From Acetivibrio sp964564015 (GTDB lineage: Bacteria; Bacillota; Clostridia; Acetivibrionales; Acetivibrionaceae), in NCBI GenBank assembly GCA_964564015.1, contig CAZLZR010000010.1, positions 30,953-94,952 of the forward strand: a DNA stretch of 64,000 nucleotides, written 5' to 3'. This document shows, one piece after another, positions 9,567 to 18,067 of the stretch (the first letter of the stretch is position 1; each line of letters starts with the position of its first letter). The notes beneath the pieces were generated by a model, which was given only the letters and a program-made list of their open reading frames with translations, searched no databases and was not told the origin of the DNA. Made by a program: the position numbers and the translations under genes.

Positions 9567-9812
9567 TGTATTTAGTGGAATGCTAAAAGAAAAATATCGT
9601 ACTTAATTCTTGCATACCTATTATCCGATTTCGAATTATAACTCTTTGGAAGATTTCATTTTTTCTTGTAATTGTAGTTTTATTTTAGTAATATATATGT
9701 GAGACAACTTTAAGTAGGTTGTTTAGTTGTACCTATGGAGTCTGAACCTGTATTTTAATAATGATTTTGTTTTCGTGTTTAATAAGCATAAAAATTGGAG
9801 GTAATGGTTCCC

Positions 9813-10361
9813 ATGGAAAGAGAGCAGGCACTTGAAGAATTAAAAGGACGTTTGAAGAGTGAGAACTTAATCAGGCATTCTCTCTCAGTTGAAGCTATTA
9901 TGAAGGAATTGGCTTTCTATTTTAAAGAAGATATTGATAAATGGGGAATGGCTGGTTTGCTTCATGACATTGATTACGATAAAACAGGTGGAGATCCTTC
10001 CAAACATGGTTTGGTTGGTGCAGAAATTCTTGAGACACTTGAGGTTGAGAGTTCGATTGTTTACGCTATCAAAGCGCATAATGATTATCATGGAATTGAA
10101 AGAAAGAGAAAAATTGATAAGGCTCTTTATTGTGCAAGTCCTATGGCTGTTATAGTGAACGCTTGTGTATTGGCTCTGCCCTCCAAGAAAATTAATGATT
10201 TGACTGTAGAATTTGTTATGGAAAAAATAAATGAAGAGGGTTTTATAAAGGATGTGGATTTAGAACAGATTAAATCCTGTGAAAATATAGGTATACCGCT
10301 TGAGCAGTTTGTAGAGACTTCCATAAAAGCTGTACAAAGTATTTCGGGTGAAGCAGTATAA
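9813..10361 (+). CDS. HD-domain (HDIG-type) phosphohydrolase-like protein
   Basis: 182 residues. A metal-binding HD domain occupies about 20-130: RHSLSVE gives the first His, GLLHDIDYDKT the HD pair and IKAHN a later His. GGAGGT at 9797-9802 lies 10 bases before the ATG at 9813. An ATG at 9804 is too close to that site, and a TTG at 9795 overlaps its start. It resembles small stand-alone HDIG proteins of Clostridia whose nucleotide substrate is unknown. It has its own transcription unit, with terminators before and after. Confidence 0.85.
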   Translation: MEREQALEELKGRLKSENLIRHSLSVEAIMKELAFYFKEDIDKWGMAGLLHDIDYDKTGGDPSKHGLVGAEILETLEVESSIVYAIKAHNDYHGIERKRKIDKALYCASPMAVIVNACVLALPSKKINDLTVEFVMEKINEEGFIKDVDLEQIKSCENIGIPLEQFVETSIKAVQSISGEAV

Positions 10362-10441
10362 TAGTGCTTATGCATGATTTCATAATTAATTTGAGTATAG
10401 TTTTAATTTTATGTTTAATAATAAATATATGAATTTTATAG

Positions 10442-10491
10442 ACCAAGTTTAGAAAGATAAATCATCTTTTATTAACCTTGGTTTTTTTATT
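10442..10491 (+). terminator. Two-part hairpin terminator between the HD gene and rnr
   Basis: Outer arms ACCAAG (10442-10447) and CTTGGT enclose an inner AAAGAT/ATCTTT hairpin, and a seven-T run follows at about 10482-10488. It ends the HD gene and may also act as an attenuator-like element just ahead of rnr. Confidence 0.7.
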
Positions 10492-10542
10492 AGTAAGAAG
10501 GAGGAAAATGTTGCTATAGGATTAGCACATTAACAAATAATA

Positions 10543-12894
10543 ATGGATAGAAAAGAACGTATTCTGGAATTTATGAGAGAAGATGCCTATAAGCCGCTGC
10601 TGTTTGGTGAGCTTATAACAGTGCTGGATGTACCTAAAACAGATGTGCAACTGTTTAAGAATGTAATGGACGAGCTTGAATCGGAAGGGAAAATTTTTAA
10701 AACTCATAAGGACAGGTATGGAGTACCTGAGAGGATGAATCTCATTGTTGGAAGACTTCAGGGAAATGAGCGGGGATATGGATTTGTTATTCCGGACGAT
10801 GAAGAAATAAAAGATGTATTTGTTTCTGCAGATTCGCTAAATGGGGCTATGCATAATGACAGGGTAATTGCCAGAATTAATAAAAAGGTTATTGGGGATA
10901 AAAGAGCCGAGGGAGAGATTATCAGAATAGTCGAGAGGGCTAACAAAACTGTTGTTGGAACCTTTGAAAGCAGTAAATACTTTGGTTTTGTTGTGCCTGA
11001 TGACAGGAGGATATCCGGAGATGTTTTCATACCAAAGGATGAGGTAAACGGTGCTAAATCAGGTCAGAAGGTTATCGCTGAAATAATGTTATGGCCTGGT
11101 AAAAGAAGAAACGCAGAAGGCAAAATAATTGAAATAATTGGTGATAGGGATGAACCTGGTGCAGATATTATGTCAATAATAAAGCTGCACAACCTTACGG
11201 AGGAGTTTCCGGAAAGTGCAATTATACAGGCAGAATCAGTAAGTCAGACTGTTACAGAAGAAATGTTGAAGGGTAGACGCGATTTAAGAGGCTTGCGTAT
11301 GGTTACAATTGATGGAGAGGATGCAAAGGATCTTGATGATGCGGTGTCTGTTGAGAGGCTTTCTAATGGCAATTACAAGCTTGGAGTTCATATTGCCGAT
11401 GTAAGTCATTATGTCACGGAAAATTCTCCTTTAGACAGAGAAGCTTTAAAAAGAGGTACTAGCGTTTATCTGGTTGACAGGGTTATTCCTATGCTGCCTA
11501 GAGCGCTTTCAAACGGTATATGCAGCCTTAATCCTCAAGTAGACAGGCTTAGCTTTTCTGTTATGATGGAGATTGATTCAACAGGTAAGGTGGTGGATCA
11601 TGAAATCTTTGAAAGCGTCATTAATACAAACGAGAGAATGACCTATACGAATGTTTATAAAATTCTTGTTGAAAAGGACAAGGAACTGTCCGAAAGGTAT
11701 GATTACCTCGTAGATGATTTCAGAACGATGGAAGAACTGGCAATGATACTTAGAAATAAGAGGATGCAAAGAGGTGCCATTGATTTTGATTTTGAGGAAG
11801 CCAAGATTGTACTTGATGAGAATGGAAAACCTATCGACATAAAGAGATATGAAATAACCATAGCAAACAAGATAATTGAGGAATTTATGCTTGTGTGCAA
11901 TGAGACGGTGGCAGAGCACTTTTTCTGGGCTAATGTACCTTTTGTGTACAGGGTGCATGAAGATCCCGATACAGATAAAATAGAAAATTTCAGTGAATTT
12001 GTACACAATCTTGGTTATACATTAAAAGGAATAAATAAAATACACCCAAGGGCACTTCAGGATTTACTGCACAAAGTTAAAAATACAAGGGAAGAGCGTA
12101 TAATCAGCACTGTTATGTTAAGATCTCTCCAGAAGGCTAAATATACGCATATGAACATGGGACACTTTGGATTGGCGGCAAAGTACTATTGCCATTTTAC
12201 ATCACCCATAAGAAGATATCCTGATCTGATTATTCATCGTATTATGAAGGAATATTTAAAAGGTCAGATGAGTGCCAAACGTGAAGAGGAATTGATTGAT
12301 TCACTACCTGAAATAGGCAGGCAATGTTCTCATAGGGAAAGGGTAGCAGAGGAAGCTGAGAGAGATACTGAAGACCTCAAGAAGGTAGAGTATATGAAAA
12401 AATATGAAGGTCAGCAATTCGAAGGAATTATCTCCAATGTTACCTCCTTTGGTATGTTTGTTGAGCTTGATAATACTATAGAAGGTCTTGTCAGAATGAG
12501 CAACATGGAAGATGATTACTATTCATTTAATGATAAACAGTATTGTCTTATTGGTGAGAGAACGCGAAAAGTCTATCGTATAGGAGACGTAATCAAGGTG
12601 GTTCTTGCCAGAGCAGATGTTGCAGCCAGGAAGATTGAATTTACCATTATCCCGGGGGACTTTGACGGAGAAGTATATGACAGTGAAAATGAAGCTGTAA
12701 TTGAAGAAAAACCCAAACGTAAACGGAAAGAAAAAATAGCAGACAAGGATATATTGTTGCATATACAGGGAAAAAAGAAAGAAAAACCTAAGAGAAGAGT
12801 TGAAAAGTCTGAAAAGAAAAAGGAAAAGTCAGTAAAGAAATCTATTAAGTCCGGAAAGAAAAGGGAAAAGGCAAGCAAAGGGACTAAGGAATAG
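10543..12894 (+). CDS. rnr: Ribonuclease R
   Basis: Processive 3'-5' exoribonuclease that degrades structured RNA and acts in trans-translation quality control. 783 residues: winged-helix N-terminus (1-65), two cold-shock/OB domains (~70-225), catalytic RNB domain (~240-570) with the metal-binding Asp cluster D257-x5-D263-x-D265-D266, an S1 domain (~622-705), and a Lys-rich tail (~730-783). Only ATG 10543 is available because an in-frame stop lies 12 bases upstream, yet it has no close ribosome binding site. The strong AAGGAGGA at 10498 instead serves a three-codon mini-ORF (ATG 10508, stop TAG). Confidence 0.97.
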   Translation: MDRKERILEFMREDAYKPLLFGELITVLDVPKTDVQLFKNVMDELESEGKIFKTHKDRYGVPERMNLIVGRLQGNERGYGFVIPDDEEIKDVFVSADSLNGAMHNDRVIARINKKVIGDKRAEGEIIRIVERANKTVVGTFESSKYFGFVVPDDRRISGDVFIPKDEVNGAKSGQKVIAEIMLWPGKRRNAEGKIIEIIGDRDEPGADIMSIIKLHNLTEEFPESAIIQAESVSQTVTEEMLKGRRDLRGLRMVTIDGEDAKDLDDAVSVERLSNGNYKLGVHIADVSHYVTENSPLDREALKRGTSVYLVDRVIPMLPRALSNGICSLNPQVDRLSFSVMMEIDSTGKVVDHEIFESVINTNERMTYTNVYKILVEKDKELSERYDYLVDDFRTMEELAMILRNKRMQRGAIDFDFEEAKIVLDENGKPIDIKRYEITIANKIIEEFMLVCNETVAEHFFWANVPFVYRVHEDPDTDKIENFSEFVHNLGYTLKGINKIHPRALQDLLHKVKNTREERIISTVMLRSLQKAKYTHMNMGHFGLAAKYYCHFTSPIRRYPDLIIHRIMKEYLKGQMSAKREEELIDSLPEIGRQCSHRERVAEEAERDTEDLKKVEYMKKYEGQQFEGIISNVTSFGMFVELDNTIEGLVRMSNMEDDYYSFNDKQYCLIGERTRKVYRIGDVIKVVLARADVAARKIEFTIIPGDFDGEVYDSENEAVIEEKPKRKRKEKIADKDILLHIQGKKKEKPKRRVEKSEKKKEKSVKKSIKSGKKREKASKGTKE

Positions 12895-12923
12895 ATAGAG
12901 TAGAAAAATATGGATGATGTGGA

Positions 12924-13394
12924 GTGGTGAATATTTTACTGGTAAGTGCTTGCCTTTTGGGGATAAATTGCAAATATAACGGCGGAAACAATACTAATAA
13001 AGATATTGTTGAACTTAGATCAAAGTTTAAGCTGGTACCTGTTTGCCCGGAACAATTAGGTGGATGTGCTACCCCGAGGTTAGCTGCGGAGATACAGGAC
13101 GGAGATGGTAGGGATGTTCTCGAGGGTACGGCTAAAGTAATCAGAAAAAATGGAATTGATGTCTCTTCAGAGTTCAGGAAGGGCGCTGAAGAGGTCCTTA
13201 AAATTGCAGAACTAATGAATATTGATATAGCCATACTAAAAGCGAGGAGTCCCTCTTGCGGATCAGGTTATATTTATGATGGAACCTTTTCAGGAAAGCT
13301 GAAAGAAGGAAATGGCGTTACAGCTGAAATTCTGAAGAGAAACGGAATCAAGGTAATATCGGAAGAAGAAATTGATAAGCTTAAATGTATTTAA
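12924..13394 (+). CDS. DUF523 family protein
   Basis: 156 residues matching the YbbK/DUF523 family throughout. SACLLGINCKYNG opens the protein, VCPEQLGG comes near residue 35, and the invariant Cys loop ARSPSCGSG near 108. The conserved cysteines suggest metal or cluster binding, but the family has no established function. The start is one of two adjacent GTG codons (12924 or 12927) at the edge of a GGAG site. It lies 29 bases after rnr and may be co-transcribed. Confidence 0.88.
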   Translation: MVNILLVSACLLGINCKYNGGNNTNKDIVELRSKFKLVPVCPEQLGGCATPRLAAEIQDGDGRDVLEGTAKVIRKNGIDVSSEFRKGAEEVLKIAELMNIDIAILKARSPSCGSGYIYDGTFSGKLKEGNGVTAEILKRNGIKVISEEEIDKLKCI

Positions 13395-13403
13395 ATGAGC
13401 AAA

Positions 13404-13443
13404 GTAAAAACAAGGGCCCTGAAATTGAAATTCCAGGACCCTT
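13404..13443 (-). terminator. Intrinsic terminator between the convergent DUF523 and HPr-like genes
   Basis: A 10-bp stem with one G-U pair (AAGGGCCCTG at 13412-13421, CAGGACCCTT at 13434-13443). On the minus strand it is followed by a T-rich run (complement of GTAAAAAC), so it mainly terminates the HPr-like gene. Confidence 0.8.
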
Positions 13444-13453
13444 AATGGTATAT

Positions 13454-13681
13454 TTATACTATAAAGTTTTTGATCTCGCCGTAGAACTTCTCACAGTCTT
13501 CTGCGTGTACATCAACCTTTATAGGTTTACTTAAATCCAAGCTGAAGATACCCATGATAGATTTTGCATCTACTACGTAACGGCCTGAAGTCAAGTCAAT
13601 GTCGAAGTCATATTTATTTACTATATTTACAAAATCCTTAACATCAGTAATGGATTTTAAAGAAATATTAAATGATTTCAT
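13454..13681 (-). CDS. HPr-like protein lacking the phosphoacceptor histidine
   Basis: 75 residues with the HPr fold pattern. The segment AKSIMGIFSLDL (Ser41) matches the HPrK/P-regulated Ser46 site of HPr/Crh, but the PTS His15 motif is absent: the equivalent N-terminal region (residues 10-18) contains no His. The expected role is therefore regulatory, like Crh with CcpA, rather than sugar phosphotransfer. AAGGAGGA precedes the ATG at good spacing. It is a stand-alone gene with a terminator. Confidence 0.85.
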   Translation of the reverse strand: MKSFNISLKSITDVKDFVNIVNKYDFDIDLTSGRYVVDAKSIMGIFSLDLSKPIKVDVHAEDCEKFYGEIKNFIV

Positions 13682-14043
13682 GCTAATTCCTCCTTTTTTG
13701 TATTTTCAAATGCATTTCCATCTTTTATTATATATATTATCTTGTTTATAGTTGCAAGTCAATTGTGATATTGCTAAAATTTTCTTAGTATTTTATTAAA
13801 AGTGTGAAAACATATTATACAAAAATATTTAGTATAATATAACTTATATACAAATGAACATTATTTTGTAATATTCTGATTTGTAATAAGATTAGGAAGA
13901 CTGTAAGATAGTAAGGTATTACTAAAATATAAATTCATACTCTGGATAGCGAAAAAACTTGATTTGATAATGTTTCAAAATATGAGAATAGGATGTTGTT
14001 TTTTTCGTTATCCCTAAGTAAATAAATTACCCTGGGGGATATA
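13682..14043. other. Divergent intergenic region, HPr-like gene and mtaB
   Basis: About 360 AT-rich bases. It must hold the promoters of the two divergent genes, but no consensus pair of hexamers or hairpin stands out. Confidence 0.5.
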
Positions 14044-15366
14044 ATGAAAAAAGTTGCATTTTTTACATTGGGTTGTAAAGTTAATCAATATGAGACGGAA
14101 GCGATTTCAGAAACGTTTAAGAATAATGGATATCAAATAGTTGATTTTGAGGAGTTTGCAGATGTCTATGTAATCAATACATGCACTGTTACGAATCTTA
14201 GCGACAGAAAGTCAAGGCAAATGATCAGGAGGGCCAAGAAGAATAATGAGGACTCAATTATAGCTGTTGTGGGATGTTATGCTCAAACGTCCCCGGATGA
14301 AGTTATGAGTATACCTGGGGTAAACCTGGTGGTTGGCACAAAAGAAAAGGGAAAAATTGTTGAAAATATTAAGATGATTGAAAGTGGTAAAAATAAGATC
14401 AATTTAGTCAGAGATATAATGAAAACAAGAGAGTTTGAAGAGTTGGGGGTTGAAGTATACAAGGAACGTACAAGGGCATTTATTAAGATTCAGGAGGGAT
14501 GCAGCCAGTTTTGTTCTTATTGTATTATACCTTATGCAAGAGGTCCCATAAGGAGCCGTCCGGTTGAGTATGTTCTTGATGAAGTAAGCAAGCTGGCTGT
14601 GAACGGATACAAGGAAATAGTTCTTACCGGTATACATATTGCATCCTACGGAAAAGATATTAAGACTACTTCGCTTTTGGATATTATTAGGAAAGTTCAT
14701 GAAATTGACGGTGTGGAGAGAATAAGACTTGGTTCTATTGAACCTACAACAATAACCCCTGAGTTTGTTGATGAGTTGGGAAAATTAAGAAAAGTATGTC
14801 CCCACTTCCATATATCACTTCAGAGTGGATGTGACAGCACTCTTAAGAGAATGAACAGAAGATATACAACTGACGAGTATCGTTCTTCAATAGAGCTTAT
14901 AAGAGCCAATATAAAAGACGTGTCTGTAACAACTGATGTTATGGTTGGATTTCCGGGTGAAACAGATGAAGAGTTCGGGGAGACGGTCAAATTTTTGAAT
15001 GAAATATCCTTTGCGGCCATGCATGTGTTTAAGTATTCACAAAGAAAAGGAACACCGGCAGCAGGATTTGGCAACCAAATATCTCCTGAGAAGAAGGAAG
15101 AACGTAGTAATATTTTGATTGAACTGTCTTCGAGGAAAAATAGAGAGTTTAATAAGAGTTTTGAAGGCAGGATTATGGAAGTTTTGGTTGAACAGGAAGT
15201 TAAGGGAGAAAATGGTCTGGTAGAAGGATTGACTCCAAACTATATAAGGGTGTTATCTAAAGGTAAATCGGATTTGTGTGGAAAAATCCTCAAAGTAAAG
15301 TTGGATGAGGCTGTTGAAGACTATATGATTGGGCAAATCGAAAATGATAGTAACAAGCAGAGATAA
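14044..15366 (+). CDS. mtaB: tRNA t6A37 methylthiotransferase MtaB
   Basis: Radical SAM enzyme that adds a methylthio group to N6-threonylcarbamoyladenosine-37 of ANN-decoding tRNAs. 440 residues: UPF0004 domain (1-~105) with TLGCKVNQYE, NTCTVT and GCYAQ supplying three cluster cysteines; a radical SAM core with CSQFCSYC (~151-158); and a C-terminal TRAM-like RNA-binding region (~375-435). The GCKVNQYE opening marks MtaB rather than MiaB. Start ATG follows GGGGGA. Confidence 0.96.
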   Translation: MKKVAFFTLGCKVNQYETEAISETFKNNGYQIVDFEEFADVYVINTCTVTNLSDRKSRQMIRRAKKNNEDSIIAVVGCYAQTSPDEVMSIPGVNLVVGTKEKGKIVENIKMIESGKNKINLVRDIMKTREFEELGVEVYKERTRAFIKIQEGCSQFCSYCIIPYARGPIRSRPVEYVLDEVSKLAVNGYKEIVLTGIHIASYGKDIKTTSLLDIIRKVHEIDGVERIRLGSIEPTTITPEFVDELGKLRKVCPHFHISLQSGCDSTLKRMNRRYTTDEYRSSIELIRANIKDVSVTTDVMVGFPGETDEEFGETVKFLNEISFAAMHVFKYSQRKGTPAAGFGNQISPEKKEERSNILIELSSRKNREFNKSFEGRIMEVLVEQEVKGENGLVEGLTPNYIRVLSKGKSDLCGKILKVKLDEAVEDYMIGQIENDSNKQR

Positions 15367-15544
15367 TGGTATATTCGAGTAAGACAAACGAAAATTAGCC
15401 TAGATAATGAAGATTAATCGAATTTCATTTGTATTGCATAAATTATCCTATTGTATTACTATATATATATGGGCTTTTTACTTAAATATTCTAAGTAATT
15501 TGAACTATCAAGATCCCATCCTTTATGCAGGAGAGTGATTAGTT

Positions 15545-15814
15545 ATGGCAAACAGTGAGACCATGATGTTTAACGTAGAGAATGAAAAGGTGAATGAGGC
15601 AAGGGAAGTTATTTTCTCTGTCTATAAGGCACTTAAGGAGAAAGGCTACAATCCAATAAATCAGATTGTGGGCTATATTCTTTCCGGTGATCCTACATAT
15701 ATAACTAATCATCAAGATGCAAGAAGCATTATCAGAAGATTAGAGCGGGATGAGCTACTTGAGGAGATTCTTAGATTTTACTTGGAAGAGAATGGTAACA
15801 AAGGCTCCGTATAG
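15545..15814 (+). CDS. IreB family regulatory phosphoprotein
   Basis: 89 residues matching the IreB/DUF965 family over their length (KALKEKGYNPINQIVGYILSG, then DARSIIRRLERDE). In enterococci the homologue is a substrate of the PASTA kinase IreK and tunes cell-envelope stress tolerance; the family usually carries phosphorylatable Thr residues near the N-terminus. The stop codon lies inside the stem of the following terminator. In many Firmicutes the gene lies just before ruvX, and here only the aldo/keto reductase separates them. Confidence 0.93.
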   Translation: MANSETMMFNVENEKVNEAREVIFSVYKALKEKGYNPINQIVGYILSGDPTYITNHQDARSIIRRLERDELLEEILRFYLEENGNKGSV

Positions 15815-15832
15815 AAGATACGGGGTTTTTTA
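15805..15832 (+). terminator. Intrinsic terminator of ireB
   Basis: CTCCGTAT (15805-15812) pairs with ATACGGGG (15818-15825), with one G-U pair and a 5-base loop, followed by seven T residues. The stem includes the ireB stop codon. Confidence 0.87.
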
Positions 15833-15855
15833 TTTATATAAAGATTTTTGAATGG

Positions 15856-16815
15856 TTGGTGTGGAAGTTGGAATACGTAAGTCTTGGCAATACCGGTATT
15901 GAAGTGTCTAGAATGTGCTTTGGGGGATTGATTATAGGACCGCTTCAGGCAAATCTGCCGATAGATGAAGGGGCTAACGTAATTAGAACTGCTCTTGAGC
16001 TTGGTGTGAATTTTATAGATACTGCAGAGCTTTATGGAACTTATCCCCATATCAGGGAGGCAATAAAGCAAGCTAAATCCAGGCCTGTCATAGCTACAAA
16101 ATCTTATGCTTATTCCGCAGAGGGAGCCAGGGAGAGTTTTGAAAAAGCTAGAAGGGAATTGGATGTTGATGTTATAGATATTTTTATGCTTCACGAACAG
16201 GAGAGCAGAATGACTCTTAGAGGACATCGCGAGGCATTGGAATACTATTTTTCGATGAAGGAAAAAGGACTGATACGAGCTGTCGGTGTATCTACGCATA
16301 ATGTAGAAGTAGTGGAAGCCTGTGCCGATATGCTTGGCATAGAAGTTATACATCCAATAATAAATAAAAGCGGAATAGGGATTGGCGATGGAACAATAGA
16401 AGATATGCTGTCTGCAGTTAAACGTGCATATGATAACGGTAAAGGAATATACGGAATGAAGCCCTTAGGAGGGGGAAACTTACTCAATACCTACAGTGAG
16501 TGTATGGATTTCGTTTTAAATATTCCATTTATTCACTCAGTAGCTGTTGGAATGCAATCAGTTGAAGAGGTTATAATGAATGTGTGCGTATTTAATAATG
16601 AACCAGTTCCCGAACATATAAAATCTATTGCTGCCGACAGAAAGAAACATCTTCATATAGATTTCTGGTGTGAAGGATGCGGGAATTGCGTTCGGAAATG
16701 TAGCCAGGAAGCGCTATATTTAAAGGATAACAAAGCTAAGGTAATCGAAGAAAAATGTCTTTTATGTGGATATTGCGCAAGTGCGTGTCCTAATTTTGCA
16801 ATAAAGATTTGTTAA
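15856..16815 (+). CDS. Aldo/keto reductase with C-terminal 4Fe-4S domain
   Basis: About 320 residues. The TIM-barrel AKR domain carries the tetrad residues in FIDTAELYG (Asp, Tyr), ATKSY (Lys) and FMLHEQE (His). The last ~55 residues form a bacterial two-[4Fe-4S] ferredoxin domain, CEGCGNCVRKC and CLLCGYCASACP. This fusion is common in anaerobes and suggests ferredoxin-linked redox chemistry; the substrate is unknown. The start is uncertain between TTG 15856, GTG 15859 and TTG 15868; family alignment (MEYVSLGNTG) favours 15868. Confidence 0.9.
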   Translation: MVWKLEYVSLGNTGIEVSRMCFGGLIIGPLQANLPIDEGANVIRTALELGVNFIDTAELYGTYPHIREAIKQAKSRPVIATKSYAYSAEGARESFEKARRELDVDVIDIFMLHEQESRMTLRGHREALEYYFSMKEKGLIRAVGVSTHNVEVVEACADMLGIEVIHPIINKSGIGIGDGTIEDMLSAVKRAYDNGKGIYGMKPLGGGNLLNTYSECMDFVLNIPFIHSVAVGMQSVEEVIMNVCVFNNEPVPEHIKSIAADRKKHLHIDFWCEGCGNCVRKCSQEALYLKDNKAKVIEEKCLLCGYCASACPNFAIKIC

Positions 16816-16912
16816 TCAGCAAAAATTATAGGATGTGCATTTTGAACATAACTTATTTCTAGAAAGGGATTATGTTTAAAAGCAATAGATGCGTTGGTAA
16901 CTTGGAGGTTTT

Positions 16913-17332
16913 ATGAGAATAATTGGAATTGATTATGGAGACAGCAGGATAGGAATAGCTGTAAGTGATCCGCTTGGGTGGACAGCGCAGGGTTTAGAGA
17001 CTATTAACTGGAAGGCAGATATCGAACGACCTATTGAAAGGATTCTAGAGCTGATTAATTCATATGGAGCAAAAAAAGTCATTGTAGGTTTTCCGAAGAA
17101 CATGAATGGAACGATTGGACCTAGGGGTGAGAAAACAAATGAGTTTATTGAACTCTTAAAAAGCAGGCTTGAAGATATTCAGATAATTAAGTGGGATGAG
17201 CGGCTAAGTACAGTATCTGCAAACAGGACAATGCATGAACTTGGGGTTAAGAAATCAAAAAAGAAGCAGGTAGTTGACCAGATAGCTGCAGTTTATATAC
17301 TGCAGGGATATTTAGACAGTATGCAGGTTTAA
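16913..17332 (+). CDS. ruvX: RuvX/YqgF RNase H-like nuclease
   Basis: 139 residues with the YqgF fold. The N-terminal IGIDYGDSRIGIAVSDPLG includes the first catalytic Asp, VVGFPKNMNGT and WDERLST supply the mid motifs, and VDQIAAVYILQGYLD closes the site. Implicated in pre-16S rRNA 5'-end maturation and Holliday-junction-like cleavage. ATG start with GGAGGT. It is the usual gene after ireB. Confidence 0.93.
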   Translation: MRIIGIDYGDSRIGIAVSDPLGWTAQGLETINWKADIERPIERILELINSYGAKKVIVGFPKNMNGTIGPRGEKTNEFIELLKSRLEDIQIIKWDERLSTVSANRTMHELGVKKSKKKQVVDQIAAVYILQGYLDSMQV

Positions 17333-17534
17333 ATATAGATGAAAAGAGATTTTTAATGTCTTGCAACTGTTTTTAATTTTAGCAGAATATAATAAAAATA
17401 TTAGATAAAAATAGTATTGATGTGTTTTTAATGATTTAAAATAAAATATAAACTAATTGCAGTGAAAATGATGGAATTTTTTATGATGTATGCTATAATT
17501 AATACTTATAATGGCAAACGGGAGGTAAAAGAAT

Positions 17535-17822
17535 ATGTCTGAAGAAAGAGATGATATAGTAGTTTTGGTAGATGAAAATGGTGAAGAGGTTGAATTTGAA
17601 CATCTCGATACTATTGAACTAAATGGAAATGAATATGTTGTACTTCTTCCGATTGATGAGAGTGAGGAAGAAAAGGATATTGATGAAGTTGTAATACTAA
17701 AAATTGAACACGGAGAAGCTGATGACAGTTTTGTCAGTGTAGAAGATGATGACGAACTGGATGCTGTATTTGAAGAGTTCAGAGTCAGGATGGAAGATGA
17801 ATTTGATTTTGAAGAGCAGTAA
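17535..17822 (+). CDS. DUF1292 family acidic protein
   Basis: 95 residues, extremely rich in Asp and Glu, with the DUF1292 core VLVDENGEEVEFEHLDTIELNGNEY-like opening (split here as VLVDENGEE and YVVLLPIDE) and the VVILKIE strand. GGGAGGTAA lies before the ATG. Members usually follow ireB and ruvX in Firmicutes, as here. Function unknown; probably a small soluble regulator. Confidence 0.92.
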   Translation: MSEERDDIVVLVDENGEEVEFEHLDTIELNGNEYVVLLPIDESEEEKDIDEVVILKIEHGEADDSFVSVEDDDELDAVFEEFRVRMEDEFDFEEQ

Positions 17823-17926
17823 TAAACATTTCTGTTTCCTTTAACTGTTTTTGTGTCCGGAGAAGGATGACCGGATGGGAAATAAGAAAAGAAATGTTTT
17901 TTACAGCCTGATAATGAGAAGTTGAG

Positions 17927-17957
17927 AAGCTCCCTTTATTAAAAAATAGGGGAGCTT
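17927..17957 (+). terminator. Hairpin terminator after the DUF1292 gene
   Basis: Stem AAGCTCCC (17927-17934) / GGGAGCTT (17950-17957) with an AT-rich loop and a TTTAAATTTTT tail, about 105 bases after the stop. Confidence 0.7.
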
Positions 17958-18067
17958 TAAATTTTTGGAAATATGGCTATTTATGGTCAATTTTTTTGTC
18001 CCTTAGAGGATTTTTTTTACCGTTGTAGAAATGTTTAGATATAAACGAGAAATAATGGGGGATCTTT

